From the NCBI GenBank assembly GCA_041741155.1, contig JBGSKO010000188.1, positions 68,596 to 132,595 of the forward strand: DNA of 64,000 bases, read 5' to 3'. The stretch is from M3007 sp041741155 (GTDB lineage Bacteria > Bacteroidota > Bacteroidia > Chitinophagales > Saprospiraceae). This document shows positions 19,001 to 27,900 of this stretch, one piece after another. Numbering within the stretch: position 1 is the first letter of the stretch; each line of letters opens with the position of its first letter. The translations under genes and the position numbers were made by a program. The notes under the pieces were generated by a model. The model saw nothing but the letters and a program-made list of their open reading frames with translations. It searched no databases and was not told the DNA's origin.

Positions 19001-19167
19001 GCCGTGCGGAATTCTTTTTGGGCCAGCCCAAAAAGCCGTTGGTTGTAAAAATCCACGCCACGCTTGTAGGAGAGATTGGCCTCTGTAAAAACCGTAGTTT
19101 GCTGGGCAAACAACAGGAAGGGGGCCAGCAGAAGGAAAAAAAACGAAGTGCCTTTCCGTAGGATCAT
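16042..19167 (-). CDS. Large periplasmic TPR-repeat protein
   Basis: A 1041-residue protein with a signal peptide (MILRKGTSFFFLLLAPFLLFAQ) and then almost continuous tetratricopeptide-type helical repeats. Examples are ALAYYDLAPTG, ALNYYKQVFTNNPDNSEAKDAL, AIEGLTNYLAQYPNGRYTLPAY and DALFQIGDTYTEMGRLDQAV. YPNSRYTDDALFQIG is typical of YbgF/BamD-like repeats that act in envelope assembly. It lies upstream of the beta-barrel gene on the same strand, so a scaffold role with that barrel is plausible but inferred. The C-terminus (KGIDLLDLDEGN) is acidic. Confidence 0.85.
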   Translation of the reverse strand: MILRKGTSFFFLLLAPFLLFAQQTTVFTEANLSYKRGVDFYNQRLFGLAQKEFRTAMDLLRPVNEPEWGALKTDAELYHAKCAVRLQQPEAEKQVFDFLRNQAPAPESSQAALEIGNYYFESKKYDEALAYYDLAPTGAASGGMRDEIRFKQGYSYFVTKRFTQAKTAFSGLKENTKSEWYYPANYYYGCCTFFEGKYDEAAKAFQRCEQAKEYSRNVPYYLTQIYFAKKQYDLVISYGGTKAKDDNLRNRSELNQLVGQAYFEKGDFKRALPYLEYAATNGAALRSVDYYQLGYTQYQNGFYKQAISNFEAQTKQDKDNAMGQNGLYHLADCYLRTNNKFAARTAFGQASTLNFDPSVKDDALFNYAKLSYELKYDRDALVALQNIQPTSRYYEDAQALLGELFLNTRDYDRAIANLEGVKNRTPRLNEIYQQVCYLRGLQLYQGGQHDEARRFFNKSLENPINKRTSALCSFWLGSISNEKAEYTFSKNHIASFLNQAKSYNDLPEESNLTMGQYIQGYNLLKQNDYANALTNFKASVEGLKRNIKTIQSDQIKSGVLGDAVLRTGDCHFKRNQYKDALSYYNEAIDKKYDGFEYAIYQKAIIKGLTGEPLDKVIALEELVTKYPNSRYTDDALFQIGDTYTEMGRLDQAVAPFKRITTDFRGKSSLVNKALLKLGLISYNQGNTSAALNYYKQVFTNNPDNSEAKDALTAIEEIYVRDLNRPDEYFAFLGTVPGYNVNTAAKDSVTYQSAEIQYQNGRYSQAIEGLTNYLAQYPNGRYTLPAYFLRGESYANRSIAKYDMAQKDYAFVIGKGPSSYYAKAAEKAALLAFNAKDYPATLEYARKWEEASVSEASRFEAQVLVMRAAYSTTNSAVLTEYAQKVSAATLASPEQVATANYYLGKMAYDRGDFARAQPYLQRVTQNSTTEIMAESYHLQAQILFRQRNYAQAEEIIGTANQASAGYDDWIARNLILISDVYVAKGDNSSASAALEAVLENFKGDPKIVAEAREKYNKLNNIKTDNQPKGAKGIDLLDLDEGN

Positions 19168-19437
19168 ATCAATGGTATTTCGATTTTGGATGGACGAACA
19201 ATGCCTACGCAAACGCCCACGAGGGACATTAACCCACTATGTGCGCTTGTTTTGGCATTTTCTTAACACGTGCCGGGGTACGAAAAAACATGATTTCGAA
19301 CACGCAGACATACCAGGTTTTTTCAAACCTGGTATGTCTGCCCCCGAAACCCGGGCGCATTAAGCAGCGGCGAAAGTAGGGAAGGTTTGCGAGGGTTTGT
19401 GCGGTTAGGAGCGGTTTTCATGGACAGACGACAATCC
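19168..19437. other. Spacer with a palindrome and the TPR-operon promoter
   Basis: Contains the 16-bp palindrome at 19305-19340 and a minus-strand TACTTTCG box (19378-19371). That box would start the TPR/barrel transcript with a leader of about 200 nt that includes the palindrome. No gene is seen. Confidence 0.5.
19305..19340. repeat. 16-bp perfect palindrome with CCAGGTTT core
   Basis: Arms 19305-19320 and 19325-19340 are exact complements around TTTC. The core ACCAGGTTT/AAACCTGGT is shared with the palindrome at 56883-56915, which suggests a dispersed REP-like element. Confidence 0.85.
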
Positions 19438-22400
19438 TCAATATCCTCCGCGCACCACTCGCACGACTTCTCCAAACTGTTCCCCCTGTATATGCACCAG
19501 ATAAACGCCTGAAGCAGCGGCGCTCATATCCAGCGCGCGAACAAATGTGCCGGCGGGTGTGCGGGCGGGTGCTTGCACCGTCTGCACCAACCTGCCCAGT
19601 TGATCCAATACCCGAATGCTGACCATCTGTTCGCCGGGCACGTTCATGCGGATGGTCAGCAGTCCGTCGGTGGGGTTGGGCGTAACAATGACCCGGACGG
19701 CTTCGGCGGTCGGCGCGGCAGCATCCAGCACCACCTCGTGCGCCGGCAAGAGAATTTCGTCCACCCAGGCACGGTCCGTACCGGTACTAACCAGGTCGTC
19801 TTTTTGGTAGGTCCAGGCCAAGCTATGCAGCCCGGCCCCGATAGGAAAAGCAACTTCGGACCAGGGTACTTCGCCGCTCCAGGAGCCAACTACGACATCA
19901 TCAATAAGAAAAAACAGGTAATCGTAATCTGCCTCGCTGCTCACCTTGCGGGCAAACGAAACAAAGCCCTCTTCCTGCACCTGCAGGTTGAGGCGCATCG
20001 TGGTGCTTTGGCTATGGGTCACGATGCCCGACCGGGCACAGAATTCTCCTACATAGGGATCGGCACTTGTGATCGTCCAGGGACGGACACCCTCCATTTC
20101 CCAGTTGAATGTGGCAAAATCATTGGTTTCGAAGGTTTCTACAATTGCATTGAGCAGGAAAGGCCCGACCATCGTCTCCGTGCTGTACACCCCCGCGTTT
20201 AGTTCATATTTTAAATAAGCCAACGCGCCAACCGGTGCATCAGGCGAAACGGTCACATCAAACATCGCCGTTTGTGCCCCGGTAGCGGCATCCAGCGGGG
20301 CAAGCGCAATGGGCGCACTCACCGAAAGGTGCGGCGAAAGAGATGTCAACACGCCCACGGCGCCGGCGAAAGGACTGCCGCCGGTATTGCGGTTTTGAAC
20401 CCTCAGAATGGCTACCTCGCCACTTTCGAGTCGGTTTCCATTGGCGCTCTGCACCGTTTCCATCGTCCAGGCGGGGATATCGAGCGCGGGTGCGTACAGC
20501 GGCACCGTAATCGTAGTGGTATAGGCCGGAGCGCCGTCGTAGGTCACCGTCAGGTCAAATACTGCCTTGGCGCCATTGGGTATGTCGTTGCGGACGGCAA
20601 ATCGGAATGCCGCGGATGCCGGAACGCCACCAGAGAGATCACCCGCGTCCGCCAGTTCATCCAGCAGGGTTACAAACGGGCTGTCGGTAGCCAGCGCCGC
20701 CTGCACGTTAGTAGCAGTACCGAGGCCCACGTTCTGCAGCGCAACGTGGAGTGCAACCTGCTCTCCGTAGTCGGCTTGTTGGTTATTGTCGCCCGTGCTG
20801 TCGTCCAGTGTGATCGCCTGGCTAATCACGAAGGGTTGAGTAGCAGGTTTGACCCCGATGGTAGCCTGGTAGGGTGTGTGGTTGAACTGCGTGACTGTGA
20901 CAACGATGTCGCCCACGTTGTTCAGTAGATCGAATTCGAGCGTGGCTACGCCGTTTTGCACCCGCGCTACAGCCCAGGTTTGGTTTTGCCAATACAAGCT
21001 GACCAGGGCGCCCTCTACGGGACACGTGACGGTGAGACTGGTTGTTTCAAACGCGATGGAATCCGCGTGCGCGGCAATCAGCGCCTGCGGCATCCGGGTG
21101 CGGGGTACCGTGGACGGCTCAGCGAAGGGGTTCCAGAAATCGGCCATCACTTCGCCACCCTGATCATAAGCAGCGATCATGCGGGCATTTCCGTAGGCGA
21201 GCATCCCGCATATCGTCGGCGACAGGTCAACGCCGTCGGCATCCACGAGGTACTGGTTCATGCCGTCCTGCCCTTCCATAGGCGGGCTCCAACTTTGGAA
21301 ATCGCTGGAAAAGAAGCCTCCGATACCGCCCCAGGGTTGTCCGGTATTGATGTTTCCGACGCGTTGCCAGGCCTCGCCGAGGCAGTCGCCATTGGTGAAA
21401 TTACCCGCGCAGCAAGCGACGGCAATCAGGATCGGATAGCGGCCGGTATTGCGCAGGGTGCTCACGGCGGCGGTAGTAAAATTGCCGCTGACGAGGCCCT
21501 GCTCCCAGCCGTGGCCGGTGTAGTTGTACAAGGAAACGCCGCGCGTATTCATGGCGTCCACCAACGGAGCGTAAGGCGGATTGTCGGGTTGGTCGGCGGT
21601 AAAATGTCCCGGCGTGGGTGATGCATCGGCGTGGCTTCCATCGTAAAATTCCCAGTACTGCTCGAAGCCGTCGGCGAGGTGGTTGGTCTTCCACTCGTTG
21701 CCGTGCTGCCAGTCGGCCTGGCCGTCGTCGCCAATGCCGAGGCCCTCGTCGGAGGCGGAGGCCATGCCGGTCGCCATCCAGTTTTTATCGCTGTCTATCA
21801 GCGGGTTGGTTTCGTATTCGAGGTTTCGGTTGACCATTATGCGCATCTGCGTGGGCGTAGCCGCGTGCAGGCGCCCGACCATGATTTCGGAGAAATGGTC
21901 ATCGCCCGTCATGTAGCCGAAACAGTTGTCGCAGGAGTACGAGCCGCCGCCGCTTGGTCGCATTTGCGGCTTGATGGCGTCTTCATCGCCCACCAAAAGC
22001 AAGTAGGTAATGCCGTGTTCGGCGTAGTAATTTTTGACAAAAGTATATACCGCATCTGCGTCGGAGAAGCCGATTTCCGATACCGGGACCACCGTCGTAT
22101 GGATGCCCATCTGGCGTTTCCAGGTAACCAACGGTTCCAGTTCTTCCAACAGGTCGTCTTTGGCGATCACGAGCATCTTGTCGGGTGTTTCGCCGCCGCT
22201 GCGGTTCGTTGCCTGCATTTGGCTGTTGGCGAAAAACTGTTGCTGCAACTGCCCGAATGCCCGGCTGCCGGCCGGCACTTCCGGTCCGCCAATCCGTTCA
22301 TTTTTGCCTGTGCCGCCTGCATGGTACACCCGCAAGGTAATGGAGCGATAGACCCGAAGTGTTTTTTGCACGGGGTTGTATTGCACCGGATAAATCCAAA

Positions 22401-22878
22401 GCGCTTGCCCGCGGGTATCGCGGAGAATAAACGGGGTTTTCAGATCGGCCAAATTGCCCGGATAAAACGCGTCACGGGCGTATTCCGCGCCGTATTCAAA
22501 GGGCACATTGGCAGGGTTCACTGTGCGCAGGAGGTTGCCTTTGGATGGCGCCACCTTCACGTTTTTTGTTTCTTCAAAAACACCCTCGACTACTTCCACG
22601 ACCATGTTGCCTTTGTTGGGTATCAGCAAAGCCGTGGCGTACTTGGGCACATCCGGCGCGCCTTTTTGCAGCAGCGGCGTGCCTTGCTGAATATGCGGGA
22701 TGATCGCCTGACCGAGCGGTGTTGTGGTGCTGGTTTGATCTATGCCGGACAGATCCAGGCGCAAGATGGTTTCCGTCGGGCCGGCAGCGAGGATTTCGAG
22801 GTGGCTCTCGCTGCGCGCCTGGGCGAGCAAAGCGGTGACGGACAAACAGTAAAGCAGGAGGGTAATGATGTTTTTCAT
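19438..22878 (-). CDS. Gingipain-family (C25) cysteine peptidase with T9SS tail
   Basis: A secreted protease of 1146 residues. Signal peptide 1-19; a propeptide-like region to about 210; peptidase C25 domain (about 230-600) with the catalytic His in YTGHGWEQ (about 455) and Cys in AVACCAGNF (about 488). The 33-residue spacing is the same as that between the catalytic His and Cys of RgpB. Ig-like beta-sandwich segments follow (about 620-960), then a jelly-roll-like segment, and a C-terminal type IX sorting domain (VTPNPTDGLLTIRM, VLDQLGRLVQT, AASGVYLVHIQG). In T9SS organisms such proteins are exported and anchored or released at the surface. The P1 specificity cannot be read from sequence. Confidence 0.9.
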   Translation of the reverse strand: MKNIITLLLYCLSVTALLAQARSESHLEILAAGPTETILRLDLSGIDQTSTTTPLGQAIIPHIQQGTPLLQKGAPDVPKYATALLIPNKGNMVVEVVEGVFEETKNVKVAPSKGNLLRTVNPANVPFEYGAEYARDAFYPGNLADLKTPFILRDTRGQALWIYPVQYNPVQKTLRVYRSITLRVYHAGGTGKNERIGGPEVPAGSRAFGQLQQQFFANSQMQATNRSGGETPDKMLVIAKDDLLEELEPLVTWKRQMGIHTTVVPVSEIGFSDADAVYTFVKNYYAEHGITYLLLVGDEDAIKPQMRPSGGGSYSCDNCFGYMTGDDHFSEIMVGRLHAATPTQMRIMVNRNLEYETNPLIDSDKNWMATGMASASDEGLGIGDDGQADWQHGNEWKTNHLADGFEQYWEFYDGSHADASPTPGHFTADQPDNPPYAPLVDAMNTRGVSLYNYTGHGWEQGLVSGNFTTAAVSTLRNTGRYPILIAVACCAGNFTNGDCLGEAWQRVGNINTGQPWGGIGGFFSSDFQSWSPPMEGQDGMNQYLVDADGVDLSPTICGMLAYGNARMIAAYDQGGEVMADFWNPFAEPSTVPRTRMPQALIAAHADSIAFETTSLTVTCPVEGALVSLYWQNQTWAVARVQNGVATLEFDLLNNVGDIVVTVTQFNHTPYQATIGVKPATQPFVISQAITLDDSTGDNNQQADYGEQVALHVALQNVGLGTATNVQAALATDSPFVTLLDELADAGDLSGGVPASAAFRFAVRNDIPNGAKAVFDLTVTYDGAPAYTTTITVPLYAPALDIPAWTMETVQSANGNRLESGEVAILRVQNRNTGGSPFAGAVGVLTSLSPHLSVSAPIALAPLDAATGAQTAMFDVTVSPDAPVGALAYLKYELNAGVYSTETMVGPFLLNAIVETFETNDFATFNWEMEGVRPWTITSADPYVGEFCARSGIVTHSQSTTMRLNLQVQEEGFVSFARKVSSEADYDYLFFLIDDVVVGSWSGEVPWSEVAFPIGAGLHSLAWTYQKDDLVSTGTDRAWVDEILLPAHEVVLDAAAPTAEAVRVIVTPNPTDGLLTIRMNVPGEQMVSIRVLDQLGRLVQTVQAPARTPAGTFVRALDMSAAASGVYLVHIQGEQFGEVVRVVRGGY

Positions 22879-22975
22879 GAAAAGAGCAGTTGAGCGGCGA
22901 AAGGTAGAGCAGGGTTGGCGGGGCCGGGCTTTAAATTACCAAAAAGGCCAGCGTGCGACGAACTTGAACGACAAG

Positions 22976-23644
22976 TTAGTGTACCCGCTGCACTACCACC
23001 GTTTCATCTTTTATTTTTAAAAAATAAATACCCGCAGGCTGCGCGGAAAGGTCGAGGGCTTGCTGTTCCCCCGGGAGTACCGGACCACTCCAGGCCGCTC
23101 GCCCGGCAGCATCGAACAATGTGGCGGGCACGGGTTGGGCGCCGGGATTTTCCAGAAACAGCCATCCGGCGGTCGGATTGGGGAAAACGCGCACGCGCAA
23201 ACGATCGGGCTCTTGCGCCCCCGTGACGCCGGGAGTTTGAAGGCTAAAAAATACATCGGCAGCATTGGACGGGTTGCCGTCCTCCCAAACGCGGAACCAC
23301 AGCCAGGCAGCTCCAGGTGTTTCGCCGGGCTGCACGATCAATTTAAGGTACGGTTGTTCGGCGCCAACGGCCGGGTTCATCAGGCCACCGGTCGGGATGC
23401 CAATGTAGCAGAGGCCAAAATCGCACAAATCAAGTGTCCAGGTTTCCGGATGCGACACCTCGATTTTTTTCCAGCGCAACTGGAGGGTATCGTCTCCGGT
23501 TTTTTCAAAAAAAATGGTACACTCCGTCGCCAGATTGAGCGCGACTTCCTGCTGCAGCAGCGGCGCAGGAATGGGGAAGAATGTTTGGCCGGGCGCTGCA
23601 TGCGCCAGAAACAACAGCAGGGAAATCAAATTTGAAACGCGCAT
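22976..23644 (-). CDS. Small secreted protein with T9SS sorting domain
   Basis: A 222-residue protein with a signal peptide (MRVSNLISLLLFLAHAAPGQ) and a central beta-rich domain of about 120 residues that I do not recognise. A C-terminal type IX secretion sorting domain follows (VRVFPNPTAGWLFLEN, LFDAAGRAAWSG, LSAQPAGIYFLKI). The start at 23644 is chosen because the signal peptide begins there; the frame runs on to 23713. It lies between purE and the C25 peptidase gene on the same strand, 97 nt upstream of the latter, so cotranscription is possible. Confidence 0.8.
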   Translation of the reverse strand: MRVSNLISLLLFLAHAAPGQTFFPIPAPLLQQEVALNLATECTIFFEKTGDDTLQLRWKKIEVSHPETWTLDLCDFGLCYIGIPTGGLMNPAVGAEQPYLKLIVQPGETPGAAWLWFRVWEDGNPSNAADVFFSLQTPGVTGAQEPDRLRVRVFPNPTAGWLFLENPGAQPVPATLFDAAGRAAWSGPVLPGEQQALDLSAQPAGIYFLKIKDETVVVQRVH

Positions 23645-23787
23645 ACTGGTTTGTTTTAAAAGTGGAGAGCGGACGGCGTTGCGCCCGCTCTCGCGTATAG
23701 TGGACGCCCGCACTTTCGTCGGGCGGGCGGAAAGACGGCGGCCCCGGCAAGCCGGGGTTCCACCGTTATCTTGATGGCAAATACAGC

Positions 23788-24267
23788 CTAACCTTCCAAT
23801 TTTCGCGCCTTTTCCAGCACCACCTGTTCCAGTCCTTTTTTATAGGCGGCTACACGGTCCAGCAGATCCGGATCGCCGACGCCCAGTATCTGGGCGGCGA
23901 GGATGCCGGCATTTCGGGCGGCATTGAGTGCCACTGTAGCTACGGGTACGCCTTCCGGCATTTGCAGGATAGACAAAATACTGTCCCAGCCGTCTATGGA
24001 ATTGGAGGATTTGACAGGCACCCCGATAACCGGCAGTGGCGTGATGGCCGCTACCATGCCCGGCAAGTGCGCGGCGCCGCCGGCACCGGCGATGACAACG
24101 CGAATGCCGCGTTCCCGGGCCGTTTGCGCAAACTGAAACATCCGTTCCGGCGTGCGGTGTGCCGACACGATAGTCATTTCGAACGGCACACGCAGTTCGG
24201 TCAAAATATCCGCCGCCTTTTGCATGACCGGCAGGTCGGAGTCGGATCCCATGATGATGGCTACCAT
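23788..24267 (-). CDS. purE: N5-carboxyaminoimidazole ribonucleotide mutase
   Basis: Converts N5-CAIR to CAIR in purine synthesis. The 159-residue protein has the class I PurE signatures MGSDSDLPVMQKAADIL, SAHRTPERMFQFA (catalytic His) and AGAGGAAHLPGM, and the later GVPVKSSNSIDGWDSILSI. Length is normal. No purK gene adjoins it. A short GC hairpin (23742-23757) sits after the stop but lacks a T-tract. Confidence 0.96.
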   Translation of the reverse strand: MVAIIMGSDSDLPVMQKAADILTELRVPFEMTIVSAHRTPERMFQFAQTARERGIRVVIAGAGGAAHLPGMVAAITPLPVIGVPVKSSNSIDGWDSILSILQMPEGVPVATVALNAARNAGILAAQILGVGDPDLLDRVAAYKKGLEQVVLEKARKLEG

Positions 24268-24298
24268 CCCAAAGTTTTGAGTTTTAAGTTAAAAAAAA

Positions 24299-24718
24299 CA
24301 CTGCAAACCTGTAAGCCGGATTCTGTACCTCGTACTCCCCGAGGGGAGCGCGGGGTCTCTGCCATTTATCTGGACCGAAGCCTCGCGGCCCGGTTCTGCG
24401 CTGCCTACCCCCCTTGCCAGCCCGAGGGCTGATGCGCGAGCCGCACATCCCCCGTCCGGTTGCCCGGAACAGGGCGCAAGGTGTACATGGCATTTCAACC
24501 CGCCAGGTTTATCCGCGTGCCGGCTTGCACCGGCGCGCCGTGCGCTCTTACCGCACATTTTCACCCTTACCCCGATGAATTGGGGCGGTTATTTTCTGTG
24601 ACCCTTTCTGTACTCCGGCCTTTGCCGAAGCCCCACCGGTTAGGTGGCGCGGTGCTCTGTGTTGTCCGGACTTTCCTCCCATCCCGAACGGGAAAAGGCG
24701 GCAGAGCGGTTTGCAGTG
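24299..24718 (-). ncRNA. rnpB: RNase P RNA (class A)
   Basis: The catalytic RNA of RNase P, which matures tRNA 5' ends. Read on the minus strand it begins CACTGCAAACCGCTCTGCCG. It contains the universally conserved GAGGAAAGTCCGGAC segment (near 24680-24664) followed by ACACAGAGCA. It ends with AGAATCCGGCTTACAG and a 3' strand (GGTTTGCAGTG) that pairs with the 5' end to form P1. About 420 nt, normal for type A. A run of eight T follows on the minus strand, consistent with termination. The ends are placed by P1 pairing and may be off by a few nt. Confidence 0.95.
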
Positions 24719-24837
24719 TTTACTTTGGGCTCGTGAAAGCCTCTATTTTTTAAAAAAGATCGCCTGCGGGCAGGCTTCTGTTTGGTTGGCACGATTTTTT
24801 AGTTTTCATCGGAGCATACGCGCAAGTTTTGTTCTTG

Positions 24838-24845
24838 TACTTTTG
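24838..24845 (+). promoter_or_regulatory. -7 box upstream of the histidine kinase gene
   Basis: TACTTTTG on the plus strand, with GTTTTG just upstream, leaves a leader of about 85 nt before the ATG at 24937. Between rnpB and this box I see only a short GC hairpin (GCCTGC/GCAGGC near 24760) and an A/T-rich tract. Confidence 0.55.
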
Positions 24846-24936
24846 CACGGCGCGTAAAAAGCCGTTTTTCCATCCCTGAATTTTACCAGCGTAATCTTGA
24901 GTTCGCTCCGGATGCTGGTTTCATGCTCCGCACAAC

Positions 24937-27900
24937 ATGATTAAACGCCTGCTCCTGTACCTTTTGGCCGGAGTCATTCTATTGGCGGTGGCAATCACCG
25001 CCGACCGCGGGTACAAAGATACGGCGCTGCTGCAACAGTATGCTGCCGAAATCGAAACGTACCTGATTGAGCAGGAAGCCAAAGGGCTTGGGTGGGCGCG
25101 TCAGGAAAACGCCAGCCTGAGCGCTTCGATAGCCGGGCGCCCTGTTTCTTCTCCGGACGCCTGGGTCGCTGCGCTGACGGTACAAGCCGGGGAGCAGTAC
25201 ACTATACTCATCCACCAAAATGACTCCCTGATTTTTTCCTCCAATAATAAGGTGCTTCCCCCGGAGGCATTTCTGACCCAAATACTCCAGGGGGCCGAAC
25301 GCACCGTGCTACACCTGCCTCAGGGGCATTATTTTGCCTGCCACAAACCTTTTGATTCCGAAAAAACCCTGACACTCTTGGTTCCTATTCGGTACGCCCT
25401 GGATGGGGTTGCCCGACAGCAGGGGCGCGTTTTGTTCCCGGCCAACGCTTCTATTCCGGCGCAAGTGATCGTCAGCCAAGAACCGACCGAACATCCCGTT
25501 CGCATCTCCGGCGCCGATATCTGCTGGCTTCAGGCATCCGGCTCCGTACAGGCGGCATGGGTACAATGGATAAAACTATTGGCTTACGGTCTGGTTTTGG
25601 CGCTGCTGCTGGCGCTGGCGTTTCAGGGCGCCATGCTGCTCGTCAAGCGCAATCAGGCGCTCGCGGGCGCAGCCCTGTTGGTTGCTTTAGTTGCTATGCT
25701 CTCCTGGCTAAACCAGACCACCGGTTTCACCGCAGACGCATTCAGCCAGTTGCCGGTCTTTGCGCAGCGTTTCGACACACCAGTCCTGCTCGGCAGCTCT
25801 TTGGGCGACTGGCTGCTGAACCTGTCTATGCTGCTGTGGTTGACGGTTTATTTTCACCGTGCATTCCGGCTGGAAAGCCTGAAAACGATGCCGTCGCTTC
25901 CGGTGCGGATTGCGCTGGCCGCTGTTTGCTACCTGCTGGTCATGTTGAGCGTATTGGTCGGCGTGGAAGTGTACCGCGAAGTAGTTTTTCACTCGGCGCT
26001 CAACTTCGACTTTGACAACCTCCTGAACTTCGACGGGTTTACCATCCTTGCCCTGAGCGGAATTTTTCTGCTGTTGCTGGCCATGCTTCTCTTTGGTCAC
26101 CGCTTGATTTATACGGTGTTGCAATTGCAGCTGACCATCTCGCAACGCGCCATAGCGATTAGCGCTTCAACCCTGGTGGTTTATCTGATTTGCCTTGGCT
26201 ACCAGGATGTATTTCAAATAAATCCGGCATATATCGCAGGTTTTACGTTTGTGTACGCCGGGCTGTTCTATTTTTTCCTGGACATTAAAATCCCCCGGCT
26301 GGGCGGAGTAGTGCTCTGGCTGATGTTGTTTTCCATGGCGTCGGCCTTGTTGCTGTACCGATACAACTACCTGAAAGATAAAAGTGTACGCCTTTCATAT
26401 TCCGAGGCGTTGGCAATGGCCCGGGACACTGCGCAGGCCGAGCCGCAACTAAAACAGGTGCTCACGCAAATCCGTACGGACAGCGCGATCAACCGCTTGC
26501 TGAAGCCGTGGCCGTTCAAACCGCAAACGGCTGATCTACGCAAACGCGTGAATGCGCTCCTGTATCCGCAACGCTACCTGTTCCAGCACTACCGCGTGTC
26601 GGTTTTTGCCTTCGATGAAGATGGAGTGGTACTGCCCCAGGATCAGTCCCGGGAACGCGAATATGTTGTTGGTCAAAATTGGGAACGCGCCACGCCGTTG
26701 CCAGATGCACCGGAAATTCGCTATTTCACCGCTACTGACGGCACATTTCGGTACCTCATACACACCCGGGCGTTGCGCATGAACGACCCCACCCAGCCTG
26801 CCGATCTCTATTATTTTTTTGACCACCAGTACCCGCAACCCACGCGAGTCTATTCCGAGTTATTTTACCAAATCCCTTACAAGGGTATGGACCGCTTGTT
26901 GCAATACGATTTCGCCGTGCAACGCGCCGGTAACCTCGTTGTGGACCAAGGCAACGCCAATCAGGTCGTTTTCCAAAAAGCATTGCCCACCGGGACGGCG
27001 CAGGAGCAAATCACCACCTCGCCCAAACGCGTGGATGCCGTTTACCGGAGTGCAGACGGCCAGACAACTGCTGCCGTAGGGCGCCCTTTAGGTAACGCGC
27101 TGAAGCAGATTTACCTGTTTGCTGTATTATTTGCGCTGACCTCCTTGTCCATTTTTACCCTTGCGTTGCTGAATACCTACCTCCACTTTTTGCCGAAATA
27201 CTACCAGTTCAATTTTTCAGCAAAAGGCTCCCTGGCCAAGCGTATCCATTACGGCAATTTTGCTCTCATCGGATTGGCTTTTGCCGGTATCGGATTACTG
27301 ACTTACCAACACTTCGCCCGCACTGCCCAGGATGCCGAACGCGTCAATCTGGACAAACGCGCCGATGCTGTGCTGACCCATCTGCGCATCAAACTGGGTG
27401 ATTTGGAACCCGGAGCCGATAGCCTCAAACGCGCACTTCCCGAAATTCTGGCGCCGCTGGCGGCCAGTCTTTTCACCGATGTAAACCTGTTCTCCCCCAG
27501 CGGAAACCTCCTGTTTTCTACCCAAAACGACCTCGTACAACTCGGCATTCTGCCCAACCGCATGAGCACGCAGGCACTGGCCTCGCTCACCATCGGAGAG
27601 CAACAGCAATCCATTGTGTCGGAGCAGGTTGTCGGCGCTGAATTTTCCAGCCGCTACATGCCGCTGCACAACAACCAAAACCAACTGCTGGGCTTCCTCG
27701 GTGTACCGTACTATTTGTCGGACCGGAAAGTCGGGCCGGAGGTTTCCGACTTTATCGGCATCCTGGCCAGCGTGTACGTATTCCTGATGCTGATCGCGTA
27801 CTCGGTGTCCTTCGTGTTGTCTCGTTCCATCATTCAGCCGGTCAAACTGATTTCTGAAAAAATCAAACGCCTCCAACTGGAAGATAAAAACGAACCGCTG

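Noticed and set aside
21631..22893. 420-codon plus-strand frame opposite the C25 peptidase gene
   Set aside because: Shadow frame; the peptidase has full motifs on the minus strand.
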